A DNA stretch of 64,000 bases from Staphylotrichum longicolle (lineage: Eukaryota > Ascomycota > Sordariomycetes > Sordariales > Chaetomiaceae), in the NCBI GenBank assembly GCA_019096155.1, contig JAHCVI010000001.1, positions 10,788,001-10,852,000 of the forward strand. The letters run 5' to 3'. The notes under the pieces are model-generated. The model made no database searches. It saw only the letters and a list, made by a program, of their open reading frames with translations, and was not told the origin of the DNA. Below are positions 35,055-44,633 of this stretch, piece after piece. The stretch's first letter is position 1; every line of letters starts with the position of its first letter. A program made the position numbers and the translations under genes.

Positions 35055-36116
35055 ATGGCGACAGAACACAAGGATAACTGGTCCTCGGAGGCAAGTGACG
35101 TGCTTTCAAACCGATTGATGTGTCCAGGGCGCTGACAGAAGCAGGCCTACCAAAACGCGGCCTCATTCGTGCCCAAGCTGGCCACCAAGGTCATGCAGTG
35201 GTTGGATCCGCAGAAGGACGACGTGATCCTCGACGTTGGCTGCGGAGGTACGTCTTGCCAACAAAACACACTGCTCAGGCGACATGTTCAGCGTCAACGT
35301 GCACTCTCAAACACCCAAGCTTACCTCAACTAGATGGCGTCCTCAACGTGGAGATGGCCCACATCCTGGCCCAAGGCTCCGGTCGCGTCCACGGCGTCGA
35401 CAGCTCCGCCGCCATGATCGCCGCCGCCAAAGCGTCAGCCGAGTCCGCCGGCCTTACAGACAAATGCACATTCGAAGGTACGTTACGCCCCTGCCCCTTA
35501 GCCCACACCACACCACACCATCACAACTCAACTCAGAAACTTACTCACCTCGACTCCTTCCCAGTCCTCGACGCAACCTCCCTCATCTCCACCCCGTCCC
35601 TCCAACAGCAAACCTTCACCAAAGCCTTCTCCAACGCCGCCCTGCACTGGATCCTCCGCCCCGCCGCCACCCGCGAGGCGCTCTTCCGCGGGGTGCGCGA
35701 CGCCCTCGCGCCGGGGGCCACCTTCGTCTTCGAGATGGGCGGACTGGGCAACGTGTCCGAGATCCGCGCGGCGCTGCTCACGGCCGTCGGGCGGCGGTCG
35801 GCCTCGCGCGCGCGCAGGAGGCGGACCCGTGGTTTTCCCCGACGAGGACTGGGTGCGGGACGTGATGGAGAACAAGGTGGGCGGGTGGAAGGTGGAGAGG
35901 GCGGAGCGGGAGTGGAGGCCTACCAAGGCGGATAAGGGGGGCGTGGAGGGGTGGGTGAGGTTGATGGCGAAACAGTTCTTTGAGGTTTTGCCCGAGGGGG
36001 AGAGGGAGGAGTGCATCAGGGAGGTGGTTGATGTGTTGGAGGTGGTGTGCAGGCAGCCCGGGGGTGGACATATGTACAGTTATGTGCGGTTGAGGGTTGT
36101 GGCCAGGAAGGTTTAG
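35055..36116 (+). CDS. Class I SAM-dependent methyltransferase, GC-AG intron, two frame breaks
   Basis: Small-molecule-type methyltransferase; substrate unknown. Exons 35055-35090, 35145-35247, 35334-35477 and 35565-36116. Intron 1 starts GCAAGT, a GC-AG intron, and joins DNWSSE to AYQNAASFVPKLATKVM. Motif I is rebuilt across intron 2 as VILDVGCGDGVLNVEMA; acidic motif II is GRVHGVDSSAAMI; TFEVLDATSL is rebuilt across intron 3; then TFTKAFSNAALHWILRPAAT. In the last exon the frame slips at 35788-35797 (a GGGCGGCGG run, where VGLARAQEADPWF is the correct reading) and at 35830-35840 (GGTTTTCCCC, where one more T gives WFFPDEDWV). Two added bases give 279 codons in total. The C-terminus ends HMYSYVRLRVVARKV. 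Related to the trans-aconitate/UbiE-like fold group. Confidence 0.85.
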
Positions 36117-36489
36117 GACATGGTTGGCGAACTCGAGTGCACCTACCACAATCATTAATAGTGTTGTTAGGGATCTAGGTTTCGGTGAGAGACGGAGTGA
36201 TGGAAACAAGACGATGGGTTCCTGAATCGAGATGGAAATTACACGTTAATTGTTAGGCACCTTGATGGCCAATCAGACCCCGAAGCACCGACCATAACAT
36301 GACGTTGCTCGGGCGCCGAAAGCCGCCGATAAGGATAACAATCCGCCCGAGGCCCGATAAAGGCAGCTTTTTCAACCCTCAGGGTCTGTCATACACACCA
36401 CGACATTGGCCCCGCGACGCTGGACGCGCATCTTTGTATTCTAAGTTTATTCTGGCAGCCGTCCAAGCTGCCCAAATACCGTCTTTATA
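36117..36489. other. Intergenic region, methyltransferase / DUF1776
   Basis: Tandem spacer of 373 bp with the upstream trailer and the downstream promoter. No site is supported. Confidence 0.4.
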
Positions 36490-38126
36490 ATGTCCGCTGA
36501 CGACCAGGCATTCCTGGACGTGGTATGACCCCCTCTCTCCCGCGTCGCGTCATGCAGCAGCCGCAGCCCAAAAGACCCCAAACTGACGCGCATCATGTGC
36601 AGCTCTCGTCCCTGCCGAGCGACATACAAAAATACTCGAGAGATGTCGCCGACTTTGTGGACAGACATGTCGACCAGATAGCCGAAACCCTACGAGACAC
36701 GCTCGCCAACTCGCCGTGGGTGCCCGAGCAGTTCCGCCCACGGCCGCCTCCCCCCCCTACAATCATCACCATCCCCACAACCGCTCTCGAAAAGGTCCAG
36801 AACTGGATCTCGCGGCACAAGATCCTGGTTGGTTTTATTGTCGTGACTACCGGCGTCGTCGCATACCGAACCTACCGAAACACGGCGCGATGGAGGAAAA
36901 CGCGACGGGCAAGGCGAGCGCGCAGCGGCGGCCGCATGGACGTCGTGGTCATTGCCGGCTCTCCGGCGCTGCCCCTGACGAGGTCGCTGTCGTTGGATCT
37001 TGAGAGGAAGGGCTTTGTCGTGTTCATTGTATCAAACAGCCATGAGGACGAGATGATGGTCCAGAACCTGGCACGGCCGGACATCCGGCCGTTGAGTATC
37101 GACATCACTGATGTACGTTTGCCAAGCTGCCGTCCTTTGTTGGTCGGTAAACTAACCCCGCCTCTGCAGCCCCCAAGCGCTGGTAACTCGATCGACACAT
37201 TCGCTCGCTACCTCCAGTCGCCTCATGCCGCCATCCCCAACGGCAAGCGGCACCACCTCTCGCTCAAAGCCGTCCTCCTTATCCCCTCGCTCAACTACCA
37301 GACCTCCCCAATCGCCACCATCCCGCCCTCAAGTTTCGCCGACCTCTTCAACACCCACCTTCTCCAGCCGATCCTCACGATCCAGACGTTCCTCCCGCTC
37401 CTAACCGCCCGCCTCCACGCCCCTTCAGACAACAAGGAACGGCCGAGCCCCAAGGTCCTCGTCTTCACGCCCTCCATCATCTCGTCCATCAACCCGCCCT
37501 TCCACGCGCCCGAGGCGACCGTCTGCTCGGCCCTCTCGGCCTTCACCGACGTCCTCACGGCCGAGCTGCGGCCGCTCGGCATCCCCGTGACGCACATGCA
37601 GCTGGGCACCTTCGACTTTGCCGGCTTCACGCCCGCGGCCAACTCGCGCCTGCTCCACCCGCACGGCCTGCTGCCAGCGCCCGAGGACGCCGAGGCGCTG
37701 CCCTGGCCCGACTCGGCGCGGCATGCCTACGGCAAGAACTTTGTCTCGCAGTCCGGGTCGGCCATCAGCGCGGGCAGGATACGGGGCATGCGGGGCAGCT
37801 CGCTCAGGGAGCTGCACAACGCCGTGTTCGATGTCATTGACGGGTCCATCACCAGTGGCTCGGTGAGGGTCGGGCTGGGGGCCAGTGTCTACGGGTTTGT
37901 CGGGCGCTGGGTGCCGCGGGGGTTGGTGGCGTGGATGATGGGGATCAGGAAAGTGGATGAGCTGGCGACGTGGCAAGGGAACGCCTCGACGTTTGGGAGT
38001 CCCAAGTCGGCGCTGAGCGATGGCGAGGGCGAGGCCGGCAGTGAGTCATTCGTTGCGGTGCCCGTTGAGCGGAGACGCGAATGTCTGGAAGGAAGGCTAA
38101 TTCGATGGAATCCATGTTTGGGATAA
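36490..38126 (+). CDS. DUF1776 family protein (SDR-like, single membrane helix)
   Basis: Conserved fungal family of unknown function with a distant short-chain dehydrogenase-like fold. Exons 36490-36522, 36603-37112 and 37170-38126 give 499 residues; MSADDQAFLDV joins LSSLPSDIQKYSRDVADFVD. The second intron (57 bp) is a multiple of three and lacks a stop, so intron retention would add 19 residues. A membrane helix (ILVGFIVVTTGVVAYRTY) precedes a basic stretch KTRRARRARSGGR, then a Rossmann-like MDVVVIAGSPALPLTRSLSL and KGFVVFIVSNS. SDR-like segments follow: FADLFNTHLLQPILTIQTFL, PKVLVFTPSIISSINPP and VCSALSAFTDVLTAELRPLG. The classic glycine-rich loop and YxxxK are degenerate, so dehydrogenase activity is doubtful. 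No frame damage. Confidence 0.85.
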
Positions 38127-38276
38127 TGGCCGGTGCAGGCACACCTCGCTCAGTACAAAGACAGCTCACGACTCTGCCTATGGATGAATAATACATGATC
38201 AGGGGGCCGAAAGGAAAAAGCCCCGACAATATTTTTTGCATGTAGCCTTGCCAATGCCGTCTCTAATGCCCCCCCC

Positions 38277-39028
38277 CTAAACCGCCCACCTTCCCCCCCC
38301 TCTCCCCCCGCCAAACCGGTCCTTATGCCTCCCATCATGCCCCCGCTCCCTGCCCCCCTCCCCCTCTCCATCTCGCGCTCCCCTCTCCCCCCCCCGGCCC
38401 GCCGCCGCCCACCTCCTCCTTCTTCTCCTCCTTGACCTCGGCTTCTCCAGTTCCCCTCGGCACCCACCTGGGGTGCGCCCCGGCGCGGCACGCCCGCCCA
38501 TCGGGACAAAACCCGGCCAGATAGTACGCGCACAGCGGGGCCGAGCGGGCAGAAGCCGCGCTCGTAGTGCGGGCAGGCAGGCGCGACGAGGGGTCGATGC
38601 AGGTACAGCTCGTCGCCGTTGCTGCAGCCGTTGCGCACAAAGAAGTTGCACTCGGGCATCTTGCGCAGGTTGTACTCGTGCAGGAACTCGCACGACTCGC
38701 CCTTCTTGCAGAGGCCGCGCAGCCAGTGCTTGCAGACTAGGGATCCGAAACCGCCGCCGCCGCCTTCGCGGGGGTTGTTGGTGGAGGTGGTGGTGCCGGC
38801 GGGGGTGGTGTGCCGGTCGGGGCAGTGGGATTTGAGCGGGCAGGAGCCGGCGAGGAAGGCTTTGCAGATGGGGCGGTCGGCTGGGAGGCTGTGCTGGTAG
38901 GTGCGCTGGAGGAAGGGGGTGAAGGTGAAGGTGTAGGAGGGCGCGGTGTGGGCGAGGAGGGAGGCGGCGAGCTGCGAGGTTGGGGTTCCTCCCCGTTCGT
39001 CGGGGGAGGGCGAGGCGGTTGTCGCCAT
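38277..39028 (-). CDS. yth1: CPSF30/Yth1 CCCH zinc-finger polyadenylation factor, damaged fingers
   Basis: Subunit of the cleavage and polyadenylation factor that binds the AAUAAA-type signal. The start MATTASPSPDERGG is at 39028. FTFTPFLQRTYQHSLPADRP leads to finger 1 CKAFLAGSCPLKSHCPDRH, then finger 2 CKHWLRGLCKKGESCEFLH. Finger 3 reads CNFFVRNGCSNGDELYLH, whereas the family has an extra residue before the second Cys and a third Cys after DE; both are absent. Finger 4 begins ACPHYERGFCPLGP and should continue through a Cys-His portion, but the sequence jumps, in another frame, to finger 5 LCAYYLAGFCPDGRACRAGAH. The jump sits where a ctgtgcgcg-type direct repeat would be expected, suggesting a collapsed repeat. 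A Gly/Arg/Glu-rich tail follows, ending GGGRGGGRWAV in a third frame. Yth1 is essential in yeast, so assembly error is the favoured explanation. Confidence 0.85.
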
Positions 39029-39553
39029 GTTGGTTGGTGTGCTCGACAGACTAGATGGTGGTGATGGTTTATTCTTGGGCGAGAATGAACTTGGTCGGTG
39101 ATCTTTTTTTTCGAGTTTTGGGTATCTTGATCGAAATCGGCCGAGATTGGTCGTGGGGAAAATGGTATCGTGGTTTGGTTGGAGTTTGCGCTTTGATGGT
39201 TGCAGTTGGTCGCGGTTGATGGGTTGCAGAACCGCGTCGTCTGCCAAGAAACGATCGACGTCAGCTCACCGCTCACCGAGATCGCCCCCAGGTGAGCAGC
39301 CAATCATCGCCAATCCGCCTGCCTCGGCTCGGTAACTTCCCCGCGACTCGGGTCCTGTTAAACGGCTAGCCCAGGGGCGGCCCAGCGTATAAGACGGGGC
39401 AAGTGTTGAGTTGGGGCTCACTTTCTTGAGGATTGCTTGTACTACTGACTCTGCTTCTTGTTTGATTACCAATTTGATTTCTAGCCATACCCGTCGCCCA
39501 TCCACACCTCGTCACATTTCAGTTGATCAAGTTCTTGATTTGTCATTTGCAAC
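39029..39553. promoter_or_regulatory. Divergent promoter, yth1 / quinone oxidoreductase
   Basis: 525 bp between divergent start codons. Contains a T-run near 39105-39111 and C/T-rich leader-like sequence upstream of 39554. No factor site is claimed. Confidence 0.45.
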
Positions 39554-40736
39554 ATGAAGGGCATCCAATTGGCTCAGTATGTCAAGGTGCGCACACCCAA
39601 GTTGTTCTCTTGCCGGCAATGTACTTTGTGTCTGACTGCGCCTGCAGGGGCCTCATGAGCTCAAGGTGACGGAGCTTGCGGACCCCAAGCCCGCTCCGGA
39701 CGAGTATCTCATTGAGGTGCACGCTGCGGCAACCAACTTCTTCGACATCCTGCAGATCCAAGGGAAATACCAGCACCAGCCTCGTATGCCAATCCACCTT
39801 CTTTCGAACGAGATGCGTGGAATGCTAATACGCAACAGCCTTCCCATGGGTCTCGGGTGCCGAGTTCGCGGGTATCGTGCTGGCCACGCCCGCCAACTCC
39901 AAGAACCCCAAGTTCCCCGTCGGCTCCAAGGTGTTTGGAGCCACCCAGGGCGCATACGCCACCAAGGCCGTCGCCAAGGAGGTCAGCATGCTGGCTGTCC
40001 CCGAGGGCTGGAGCTACAAGGAAGCCGCCGGGCTCTTCGTGACGGCGCCCACAAGCTACGGTGCGCTGGTGGTCCGCGCGGGGGTCAAGGCTGGTGATTA
40101 CGTCCTGGTCCATGCTGCGGCCGGTGGCGTCGGTCTCGCTGCTGTCCAAGGTTTGTCATGGCTCTCCCACACTCGTTCTCATTGCGGCAAGCTCACACCC
40201 CCGCAGTCGCCAAGGCATTCGGCGCAACCGTCATTGCCACGGCCGGCACCAAGCGCAAGCTCGAGGTGGCCAAGTCGTTCGGCGCCGACCACGTCGTCGA
40301 CTACCGGGACGAGAAGTGGCCCGAGATCGTCAAGAAGCTCACGCCCAAGGGCAGGGGCGTCGACATCGTCTACGACCCCGTGGGCATGGTCGACAAGAGC
40401 ACCAAGTGCACCGCCTGGAACGGCCGCATCCTGATCGTCGGGTTCGCCGCGGGCACGATTGAGAAGGTGGCCATGAACAAGGTGCTGCTGAAGAACATCA
40501 GCCTCGTGGGCATCCACTGGGGGCAGTATGCCGTCCACGAGAAGGAGACGGTGGTCACGGTGTGGCAGGGCATCATGAAGCTGGTCGCCGAGGGCAAGTT
40601 CCGGGGCACCGAGTTCACCGACAGGGAGTTTGTCGGGCTCGAGTCGGTCCCTGACGCCCTCAAGGCGCTCGGGAGCAGAGAGACGTGGGGTAAGGTGGTG
40701 GTGTCGGTTCCCCAAGACGGACGCAGCAGGTTGTAG
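39554..40736 (+). CDS. Quinone oxidoreductase-like MDR family NADPH reductase
   Basis: Zinc-free medium-chain reductase that reduces quinones or enones with NADPH. Exons 39554-39586, 39648-39783, 39839-40150 and 40207-40736 give 336 residues: MKGIQLAQYVK, GPHELKVTELADPKPAPDEY, AAATNFFDILQIQGKYQHQP, PFPWVSGAEFAGIVLATPAN. The nucleotide-binding motif is VLVHAAAGGVGLAAVQ, followed by VAKAFGATVIATAGTKRKLE and GADHVVDYRDEKW. There are no clustered Cys residues for a structural zinc, consistent with the QOR branch. The C-terminus ends WGKVVVSVPQDGRSRL. Reading frame is clean. It sits 454 bp upstream of thioredoxin reductase in the same direction; both are NADPH-dependent redox enzymes, but no operon-like linkage is implied in a fungus. 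Confidence 0.92.
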
Positions 40737-41190
40737 TTACCTTAGGTGCACAGTCTGCGATTGATGTTATGTAACAAATAGCGGAGCAACCCTAACCCGC
40801 ATTCAGGAACCAGAAAGACCCCTGCCCCGATTGCCCCTCCATGCCGAGCAATTTTGGAATCGACCCCACGTTCGCCCGCGATTCTGGGCGCACCCCTGGC
40901 TTAGTAAAACGCGCTTGGTGAGGAATCAGCGCCGCCGTATTCTGTGCTTAGTTCAATTAAAGTTTTATCCAAGAAGACCACGGAAACCCCGACTTCGCTC
41001 CGCCCTGCGCCAGAAGACCCTGATTTGTCAAAGCCGTGCCCCACCCCCAACCGTCAAGCTGTTTTCCTCGTACTTAAGGCGCACCCTCCGCTCCAGCGCT
41101 ACGGGTCTCTCTGTAGCTGCTGCCGCCACCCTCTCCAAGAAGAGCGCCCCTTACTACCAGACCGAGATCCAGACAATCGGCACGCGGAGG
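40737..41190 (+). promoter_or_regulatory. Leader of thioredoxin reductase with stop-free, Arg-rich upstream frame
   Basis: Between the two redox genes. The frame of thioredoxin reductase stays open from about 40831 to its ATG at 41191. The 3' part would encode KLFSSYLRRTLRSSATGLS, then AAAATLSKKSAPYYQTEIQT, rich in Arg/Ser/Ala and poor in acidic residues like a mitochondrial presequence. No ATG lies in this frame in the stretch, so any extension would need a non-AUG start or an upstream spliced exon. Confidence 0.5.
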
Positions 41191-42337
41191 ATGCATAACA
41201 AGGTCGTCATCATCGGCTCTGGGCCGGCCGCCCACACCGCCGCCATCTACTTGGCCCGCGCCGAGTTGAAGCGTGAGCACACCCCCCCTCCTCCCCTCCT
41301 CCCCTCCTCCTCTTCCCCGCGCCGCCCCCTCCCTTCACCCTTCCGGAACTTGGGACAGATGCTAACCCCGACCTGCTACCAGCCGTCCTCTATGAGGGCT
41401 TTATGGCCAACGGCATTGCGGCCGGCGGCCAGCTCACGACCACCACCGAAGTCGAGAACTTCCCCGGCTTCCCCGAGGCCGTGACGGGCCAGGAGCTGAT
41501 GGACAAGCTGCGCGCCCAGTCGGAGCGCTTCGGCACCGTCATCATCAGCGAGACCGTCTCCAAGCTCGACCTGTCCAAGCGGCCCTTCGAGTTCGCCACC
41601 GAGTGGGACCCCGACACCGTCCGGACCGCCGACTCCATCATCCTCGCGACCGGCGCCTCGGCCCGCCGCCTGGGCCTGCCCGGCGAGACCAAGTACTGGC
41701 AGAACGGCATCTCGGCCTGCGCCGTGTGCGACGGCGCCGTGCCCATCTTCCGCAACAAGCCGCTGGTCGTCATCGGCGGCGGCGACTCGGCCGCCGAGGA
41801 GGCCATGTTCCTGACCAAGTACGGCAGCCACGTCACGGTGCTCGTGCGCCGCGACAAGCTGCGCGCGAGCACCATCATGGCCAAGCGCCTGCTGAGCCAC
41901 AAGAAGGTCACGGTGCGGTTCAACACGGTCGGCGTCGAGGTCAAGGGCGACGAGAAGGGCCTGATGAGCCACCTCGTCGTCAAGGACGTCGTCTCCGGCG
42001 CCGAGGAGACCCTCGAGGCCAACGGCCTGTTCTACGCCATCGGCCACGACCCGGCCACGTCCCTGGTCAAGGGGCAGCTGGAGACGGACGAGGACGGCTA
42101 CGTGGTCACCATCCCGGGCTCTACACTTACTAGCGTGAAGGGTGTGTTTGCGGCGGGTGACGTCCAGGACAAGAGGTATCGGCAGGCTATTACCAGTGCA
42201 GGTATGTTTTCCCCCCCTCTCTGTGTGGGCAATTCTAGTATACTAACGGTTTGACAGGCTCTGGCTGCATGGCTGCTCTGGACGCGGAAAAGTACCTGGC
42301 AGATCTTGAGGACGAGCAGACGGACGGGAAACTATAG
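41191..42337 (+). CDS. trr1: Thioredoxin reductase
   Basis: Low-molecular-weight flavoenzyme that reduces thioredoxin with NADPH. Exons 41191-41272, 41383-42201 and 42258-42337 give 326 residues. The FAD site is KVVIIGSGPAAHTAAIYLAR, then GGQLTTTTEVENFPGFPEAV. The redox-active disulfide is CAVC in SACAVCDGAVPIF. NADP binding is VVIGGGDSAAEEAMFLTKYG followed by LVRRDKLRAS. The C-terminal FAD motif GVFAAGDVQDKRYRQAITSA joins GSGCMAALDAEKYLADLEDE across the last intron, which carries a perfect TACTAAC branch site. Length matches fungal thioredoxin reductases. An in-frame upstream extension may make a second, mitochondrial form (see findings). Confidence 0.96.
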
Positions 42338-42878
42338 ACTTGCGACTGTTTCATAGACCCCCAATGTGGGTATGCCTAGCTTTGGCTACGGATAGAATTA
42401 TACCCCTAGATTTGCATGATGTTCTGAGTCCTCGACAGTGCAAAACTGGCACTGCAGTCGTCATTTGCTTGTCACTGTTGTCTTTGAATGACGGTTCGGT
42501 GATGCTTAATGTCATCTCCGGCCCATCTTTCTAGTGCCAAGTGCTTTCGCTCCTGAGAACCCCTGATAAAGCCCGCCCGGGAAGCGTTCCCCGGACGCCG
42601 GTCTCGTCTGGATTGCGATAGTGACTTCCTCGTGATCAAACAAACCCCACAGTGTCCCAAAGGTGAAAGAAGCCCGGGTGCTGCTGCGTATTCCCATCAC
42701 TGCAGGCCGGGAGCGATTGTTGTTTCTTTTCCGGCCCCCGCTCGATTTGTCAACTGAAGAGCTCTGCCTCTCCCCAACCTTTCCTTCCTTCCTCTCCTAC
42801 CCACCATTTCCAGCAGGCTATCCCAAGATCAGCTTTCCCACATTGCAACTCTGCGATCTTTGACGAAGAGCATTCAAG
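42338..42878. other. Intergenic region, trr1 / small Gly-Ser-rich gene
   Basis: Tandem spacer of 541 bp. The final 170 bp is C/T-rich, like a transcribed leader for the gene at 42879. No other feature seen. Confidence 0.4.
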
Positions 42879-43288
42879 ATGTCTGACAAGGGTTTCACGT
42901 ACAAGAGCCACGGCACCAACAACGATGTGAGCATTCTAGCGGCTTTCCGCGATCCCGACTTTCAAACGAGAAGCAAATGTTGCTGACCGATGGTATCTTA
43001 GGGCAACCACTACTGCGCCCGCGACTATGGCAACAACTCGAATGCCTACCACTACTCCAACACGTATGTTTCTCCTAAAGTCAACCTTGCAAGCGACTTG
43101 AGTTTAACGGATAGCTACCTAGCGACGGGTCCTACTACTATTCCAACCCCAACGGCAGCACCTACTACAACAACGGCAGCGGCGGCTCGACCTACACGGC
43201 TCCGAGCGGTGCCAAGTACTCGTCTGGCTATGGCTCGAGCTCGTCGTCGGGCAACTCGGGCAGCTCGGGCAGCAGTGGGAAGAAGTAG
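42879..43288 (+). CDS. Small Gly/Ser/Asn/Tyr-rich protein of fungal MSDKGFTYKS type
   Basis: Small conserved fungal protein of unknown function. Exons 42879-42926, 43003-43063 and 43123-43288. MSDKGFTYKSHGTNND joins GNHYCARDYGNNSNAYHYSN, then TDGSYYYSNPNGSTYYNNGS, GGSTYTAPSGAKYSSGYG and a Ser/Gly-rich end SGSSGKK. The repeated Y-x-S-N / YYN pattern looks like stacked short strands, perhaps a structural or self-assembling segment (inference). Exon 2 contains TGCGCCGCGAC, where TGCGCCCGCGAC is needed to read CARDYG: one C is missing from a run at about 43018-43022. With that base the gene has 92 codons, 91 residues. The segment is too short and too split to show as one open frame. Confidence 0.7.
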
Positions 43289-43573
43289 GGATCCTAGGGT
43301 GGCACTCCACGGTGCGGCGATTAGCGGGTAGTCATGGGCCAGAAGGATCAGAGTGAGAACCGAACTCAGCGGAGTTGATCGCCATTCAAATTGGTGATTC
43401 CTTATCCATACACGACGTCCCCATATCGTACACCATCGAGTGCATGACTCGGCCAATTCCATCACTGTCCACCTCAACCAAGCGAGATGATCCAACCATC
43501 CCCCCACATCTCAAACTCTCTCCTCTCTCCCCATACCCATAGTACCCGAATTCCTTCCTCCCAAGTCACTCTC

Positions 43574-44097
43574 CTAAAGCGTCGCAATCAACCCACAAAC
43601 CGTCCCCGCAACCAACAACCCCGCCCGCCCGAGATTCAACACCCCCCCCAGTCCACCAGTGCCTTCGCGCTCCTCTCCTCCTCCGCCGCAACCACGCCCT
43701 TGCCGGCGCCCGCCGCGTTCACCAACGCCTCCTTCTCCTTCAACTTGCCATTCGTCCCCTTCATGAACAGAATCGTATACGGCACGATCCCCACCGTCAG
43801 CGCGCCCGCGGCGAGGTACAGCCGGGCCGACTTCTGGCCCACGACCCCGGCCCCGGCCCCGCGCAGGCCGAGGAAGAGGTAGGACGCGGCCGACACGGCG
43901 GCGGCGAGGGGCATGGTGGCGGCGCCGAGGGCGTAGGTGCGCGACCACTGCGTGAGCATGGTCGGGGTCGGCGACTCGAGGAGGCGCGGGACGAGGAAGG
44001 CGGACAGGGAGAAGACGACGCCCGAGGAGAGCGAGGAGAGGAGGAGGGCCGTGCCGCGGGCCAGGCGGAGGGTGCTTGGGAGGGGGGGTTGGGACAT
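43574..44097 (-). CDS. DUF1772 membrane protein (anthrone oxygenase-like family)
   Basis: Four-helix membrane protein of the DUF1772 family; some relatives are anthrone oxygenases in polyketide pathways, but no such cluster is present, so the role is open. It starts MSQPPLPSTLRLARGTALLL, with helices in GTALLLSSLSSGVVFSLSAF, ALGAATMPLAAAVSAASYLF, SARLYLAAGALTVGIVPYTI and GRAGLLVAGTVCGLIATL. The frame breaks at a run of eight C on the plus strand (43642-43649): ALVDWGG must join VLNLGRAGLL, which needs one more base. With it the gene is 175 codons, 174 residues. The homopolymer location strongly suggests sequence error. Confidence 0.82.
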
Positions 44098-44633
44098 TTT
44101 CGAGGGGGGTTCAATTGGCAATTGATATTTGGGGGTATGGTTGGTGGTGGTGGTTTGTGCTTGTGGTGGTGGTGGTGATGATGGTGGTGTGAGTTATACT
44201 CAGGACAATGAAGCTGGTGAGGGAGATGAAGGAATTGACGGAATGGGGGCGAGAATGAGGGTTTAAGTGATGTCTACGTGTGCTACCTTAATAATGTCTG
44301 CTGCATTACGTAGCCCTGGGGAGCTCCGGACGATAGAGACGAGGTCCAAGTGGAGTCGCGTCCCGCTTGCGGCAGCGACGAGAGCTTTTGGCGAGGGGTC
44401 GGGCTGTCCTACAGTGCGGACTGACCAGGATCGGGTCATCGTCCGAGCCGGATCAGCCCACCTTGGCGCCGATCTGCCGAGCCCAAGTTCCCCACTCGGG
44501 GTTAGAAGTCACCGATGGCATTACGCATGAGCCACTATCAGTACCGAAATCTACATTCTGTATCATGGTTACCGTACCGTAATACCATACTACCATGTCC
44601 TGTTTCTCTCTTTCTATCATCTAAAACTCTTCC
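44098..44633. other. Intergenic region with GGT-rich leader
   Basis: Tandem minus-strand spacer. It includes a TGG/GGT-rich simple-sequence stretch at about 44138-44189 just upstream of the DUF1772 gene. The remainder has no recognisable gene; I looked for tRNA box motifs and saw none. Confidence 0.4.
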
